Of a stretch of 64,000 nt of DNA, positions 59,436 to 64,000 are shown piece by piece. How positions within the stretch are numbered: position 1 is the stretch's first letter; every line of letters begins with the position of its first letter. The position numbers and the translations under genes were made by a program. The notes under the pieces were generated by a model that worked only from the letters and a program-made list of their open reading frames with translations, did no database searches and was not told the origin of the DNA. Origin of the DNA: Clavelina lepadiformis (lineage: Eukaryota > Chordata > Ascidiacea > Aplousobranchia > Clavelinidae); the NCBI RefSeq assembly GCF_947623445.1, contig NC_135243.1:18546479-18610478 (forward strand), written 5' to 3'.

Positions 59436-62400
59436 ATTGCAATGTCAATCATGGAAATTAGTGTTTAATAGTGATTTACAAAAGAGTGCGCACATATCAG
59501 TATCTGAGGTACACAAATATTTTGCACATATATAATTTATACGTAGGGCAATATAATCATTTTTGGCAAGAGCACAAACAAAATGACACTTAGCGTTGCT
59601 TCCAACAATCGCCTGTGGATGAACTTAGGCTATATGGTTTGGATAACGCTGTACCACTTCGAAGCACGATTTTATGCGCAATATGTGAGTGGCTGTACTT
59701 CATTTAACCGTTAAATTTTAACGCAATCAGATTTTCGTTGAACCGTGAAACGCTTTGAACGTTTAGACCCAAAAGTAGTTTATAGAGTTATTTATATTAT
59801 AACTCGTATAGTCGTGTTATTAATTGAAATAACGATCATGTAATTATAACCAATTTTCCATCGCACAAGAACAGTTCCAAACAATTCCAAGAAATCGTTT
59901 GTGAAATTACATTTAAGCTTCGATAAATTCTTTGATTCGCGGGTAGCTTTTAATCATTTAGATTTTTCACTGAGTTCTACACGTTTTTCTGAGCCATGCC
60001 AAAATAAACTTGAATTATTATTTATCACAACGACACATTAGCCTATACCCTTAAACCGACCGTACAGGTACGATTTAACGCCAATCGTTGTTGATCTGTT
60101 GCTTAAACCTTCTCACGTTTTACGTTACCAGCAAATCTGTGGTAATACAGGAAAAAGAGCAGATGGCAGTAAATAAACCAGCCCACACGACGAAAAACTA
60201 AAGAAGTAACCAATTGAGTCACAAATGTCTTTCGCCATGCGCAACGACCCGTGAAATGTTCAGCAGACTCAATAAAAACTGCGTTGAGAAAGGCATAATA
60301 AAAGTCGGTTAGAAAAAGACATCATTGCAGTAGTATTTCATTTTGGATCGAAAAGTTTTTTTTTCTGAGATATATAGCCCAAACAGAGAAAAAACAGCCT
60401 AGATCAATAGTACGAATGACTGTGACATCAACGCTCCCGCAGCTATAATCAAGTGCGGTAAGAGCTGCGCAGATCTGATATAACGTCGTCCTTTACGTCA
60501 CGAAAACAAAAGTTGCACAGGTGTACAGATGTAGAATCAGCGTTGACCGACATAGAGTGAGGCTTCTCGGATGATTTTCTATCTTTTCCTTAATAAGAAA
60601 CGAGAAGATTATGACATCATTCGATCAATTCGATCCTTTCGAATAATTTGGCAAACCCGAATTTTTTATGAATGGTCCTAATAGGGTTTAAAATACAGTT
60701 AATCTGTAAGGCATTGCACCCATACCTACAGTATGAATTATATGTGTTATGTAAGCAGTCAATCTCATTTTCAATGTCAACGGACTTGCGATGTTCTTAC
60801 GGGTATAAAAAGCCAAAAATACGATTAACTGCAAGGAAAAGTAACCGATTGAGTTACTAGTACCGGTTGGATAAATTACGTAACAATAAATTACGTAAAA
60901 ACGTAAATACGTAACGTAATTAGGTAACGTAAATTACGTAATAAAGTTAGTAACCAGTTGGATAAATCACGAAGTTTCACTTAGAACCTCGTTGTGAGAG
61001 ACTCAATCTGTTTGTTGTGACACAGCCATAATTCATGCGGCGATAACGAAAATCCCCTGAAATATATGTAATGGTATTACGACTATATGTTTATTTGTCT
61101 GTGAAGATGGTTTAATTAACTCAGATATGCCAATTTCTACAAAACTCATTCTATAAAGTTAAAAGCGTTTTTACAATCAGTATTTCCTTTTAAAGAGGAC
61201 TCTCTTTATATTCAAGAGATTTTACCTAAATGCTTGATCGATCATAGCGTGAATTAACATTTAAAGTATAGTAAGCAAAATAAAAACAGAGACCTGGGCA
61301 GAAGTCACTTTTTAATCACAGTTGTATTCATTTCTAAAACGATTTCCGAATATATGCTAACATACGCTTTTGAAGCTTTAATTATGTACGTACTAAAGAC
61401 GTGTGTACCATTTGAGGACCATGCATAGGTGTAGCTCAATCTACAACGTATGTACGTATGTAACAATTCATTCGAAAAGTCACGCGGAAATCTTAATGGA
61501 AATTTAGTGAGGCTTTGTTACTGAAAATGCGACTGAATCCGTACGGTGCTGCTGAAAGTAATGTTGGTACAATATTTACTTTCAAACCACACCAAAAGAC
61601 GTCAAAGTTTTTCCTGTAGGTGACGAGTTTTTGGAGGACAAATTGGCAAACGTAACCGAAACGTCTCAGAGACGACTTTATGTCTTCAAACTGTTTGTTT
61701 GTATACACCTACGTATAGACCGCACAAATAGGTTAAGCTTTGTGAACGCCCATAAGGTTTACTTATGCTATAGTGAATAAATGCTTGGAAATATCACGAC
61801 GAAGCAGAACCTAAAGGTCGCCTTAAACAAACAAATGATCTTCAAACAAGAGATGGAATCTAGGCTTTGTTTTTTTGTCAGAGCTGTAGAAAGCTGGGAA
61901 GATTCTGTAAGATATTAGATTCTAATGCAGCCATAGTTGGCTCGAGTTTACCTATACATAAATGCGAAGTTGGAAGTAGTTTGTAATGCCATAAAGTACT
62001 CATAATGAATGTGAACGTTAACAGCCTAGCGATGTGGTTGAAACAGCATGAAAAATACAAGTGCAACGTATCTAACATTCAGATAAAGAGATGTGATTCG
62101 TTTTAAGAAATGTCGTCCATTAAAACTCTTACCAGCTACGTTCGCCATTACAACCATTACCAGCTTACGGCCGTCATTATAAACTAAATGGGAAATCCGG
62201 GCTAAACCACATATTTTTAGCTTTATTGGTTGTTGGAAGTTGTAAAAGCACGAAATACATTATGTTTGCTATTTCTAAAGATGGTAATAGAATGCTTTTA
62301 GCCTCGATAGTTGACATACATGCGTCGCCATGATACAAATTTGAGATTTCAGCCGAAAAGAAGGAATATATTCTTTTCAGATGAATGCTCTACTTTTCCA

Positions 62401-64000
62401 TAGAATATAGACATTTGAATGAGCGCTTAAAAAACTGGAATTTTCATGCAGGTAAACATACAAGTCATTGCGAAATAATGTGATTAAAAAGCAGATATCT
62501 TGGAAGTTTTGCAAGCAGAGCACAAATCAAAAATAGCATTGGTTTTGCAAAAATAAATCAGTCGCAAGTTATACTTAAGTATTGGTTGCCACAGTTTTAA
62601 GATATCTTCAAATATAGAAAAGGTCGAAAGACGCTGTGTGAGAACATGACAGGATATACTGCTTTAAAAGGATTCGCTCTGTAAACAAAGCGACAACCAT
62701 AGTCCCGTATTGAATTCATTGTATTCAGATATTGATTTCAGCAAGATTTATACCCTCAATATATTTTGATTAAACTGTGCGCCATATTTGCATGACTGTA
62801 CAAAATCAAATGTGTAGAAACCATTTCACCATCTTACACTCCTCAGATGATTCTCATACGGGCGTTTTGCAAAGAAAATTTATTTTTCAATGGTATTGAA
62901 ATGCTGCAGCTACAAACATAAATGTTTTAATTAGGCTTTATTTTAAGCCCATAATCACTTGTACTCATTGTTGTTATTTCGTTCTATTTCTTATAACCTG
63001 ATTACTCTACATACAAAAAGTTTCTTTCAGAATGTTTTATACACAGTCTCGTAGAGTAATTATATAAAAGCTACTTGTGTTCCCCAGCAACAAGTTCCTC
63101 AAAAAGTATAAATTTACTTTCCATTTTTTGAAGCTGACAAACGCACAGAAAAGGGCGTAATGGATGTAATAGGCAAGCAAGTGCTAAAGGGCACTGTAAG
63201 TATTTAGAAGGTGGCATGTGCTTTTCTTTGAGGTTATTAGTCATTGTTATCTTTATTGATTTAGGCTTATTACTTTATAAATTGCTGGAGGTAAAAAAAT
63301 CTATCACATAAATAACTGGCCAATGAAGTGAATTGACTCCAAACGTACGCCTTCTTACAAAAAATGACATCGTTTTGCGATGATTCACGTCATCGTGATG
63401 AAAGACATGTCGTCATTTCTTTTCTTCAGTGCAATAACTATTTTATTTCGTGTTGTGTATTTCCTTTTATTGTACTGTGCTGATTTGGTATGACCGGCAG
63501 GCGTTGCACGGGCGTGTAGTAACTCTTACGCCACGTACAGGTATACTTGTTACAAAAAAATTGTTTTTGTGTATTACGACCGTGAATGGCTAGCATAATA
63601 AGGATAATTAAAAGCAGTAATTAAAAAACATCTTTGAAGTTTTCTCGATTACAGCCTTGTAGTTACTACTGTCCATGTTTCGACTTATGTTATTCATAAG
63701 TGTTATGGCCTCTTCGTACTATTGTTCTGTTCTGATTTATTTTTGACATGGTTAAATAGCGCACCAATATTAATTTCATGAAAGTAAATAATCATCGGTA
63801 GATAATCACCGGAACGAAATGATAAACAATGGAAAAAGGTCATTATCAAATGTGATATGACAATGGTATATTGAGTGTTTTATCAAACAGATAATATGTT
63901 AACATATTCTTTAGATGAAACTGTTTAAACCATTTTGAAATTATTGCGGTGGGCGGTGACGATATTATTACGTTATTTGAAAACGCGTCTCTTTTTTAAA
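59436..64000. other. Intergenic, no gene recognised
   Basis: 4.6 kb of AT-rich DNA downstream of the oxidase. Open frames of 60-71 codons (for example minus 61708-61493) lack family signatures and splice context. A cluster of TTACGTAA words lies at 60.88-60.94 kb. Confidence 0.5.
60876..60941. promoter_or_regulatory. Cluster of TTACGTAA palindromes
   Basis: TTACGTAA at 60876-60883, 60891-60898 and 60934-60941, with further TACGTAAC/ACGTAATT words between. TTACGTAA is the consensus for PAR-bZIP/NFIL3 factors, but a decayed simple repeat would look the same. Confidence 0.3.

Noticed and set aside
61493-62078. Minus-strand frames of 66-71 codons near the right end
   Set aside because: No similarity I can recognise and no splice context.

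Overview
The window looks like AT-rich nuclear DNA from an invertebrate animal. The genes have many short GT-AG introns, and U6 snRNA, hAT/Mutator/pogo DNA transposons and a LINE fragment are all present. An ascidian (Ciona-like) is my best guess from the overall look and gene set; the sequence alone does not prove it.

Layout. (1) 0.5-4.8 kb, minus strand: a gene with at least 10 exons for a Cys/His-rich, probably nuclear protein I do not recognise. (2) 7.7-11.5 kb, plus: a single-CUB-domain receptor-like gene. Its exon phases allow a secreted form and two membrane forms that read the last exon in different frames. (3) 13.7-18.15 kb, plus: threonine synthase-like 2 (THNSL2 type), 11 exons, 478 codons, closing in frame. 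(4) 18.7-22.65 kb, minus: galactokinase, 8 exons, 395 codons, convergent with THNSL2. (5) 23.4-26 kb: a repeat-unit element and a collapsed LINE. (6) 26.0-43.65 kb: a tandem array of U6 snRNA genes, period about 514 bp, with 29 full-length plus-strand copies and 4 partial ones. It is interrupted by a Mutator-like element with a 9-bp target duplication, by two copies of an LTR-like insert, and by a poly-A retroposed segment. (7) 43.65-49.2 kb: a transposon graveyard with an intact hAT MITE and two decayed hAT transposase genes, separated by two more intact U6 genes in inverted orientation. (8) 50.66-59.44 kb, plus: a laccase-like multicopper oxidase, 14 exons, 657 codons, with a signal peptide and a hydrophobic C-terminal tail. 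(9) 59.4-64 kb: no gene seen.

Gene models were built by hand from splice signals, exon phase and remembered family motifs. THNSL2, galactokinase and the oxidase each close in frame over all exons, which is strong internal support. Four of the gene-sized introns carry a cut-and-paste transposon with visible target duplication. The protein genes look like unrelated neighbours, not a pathway cluster. The U6 array is the dominant structure: U6 bodies are almost invariant, while the spacers fall into a few types, as expected for a homogenising multigene family.
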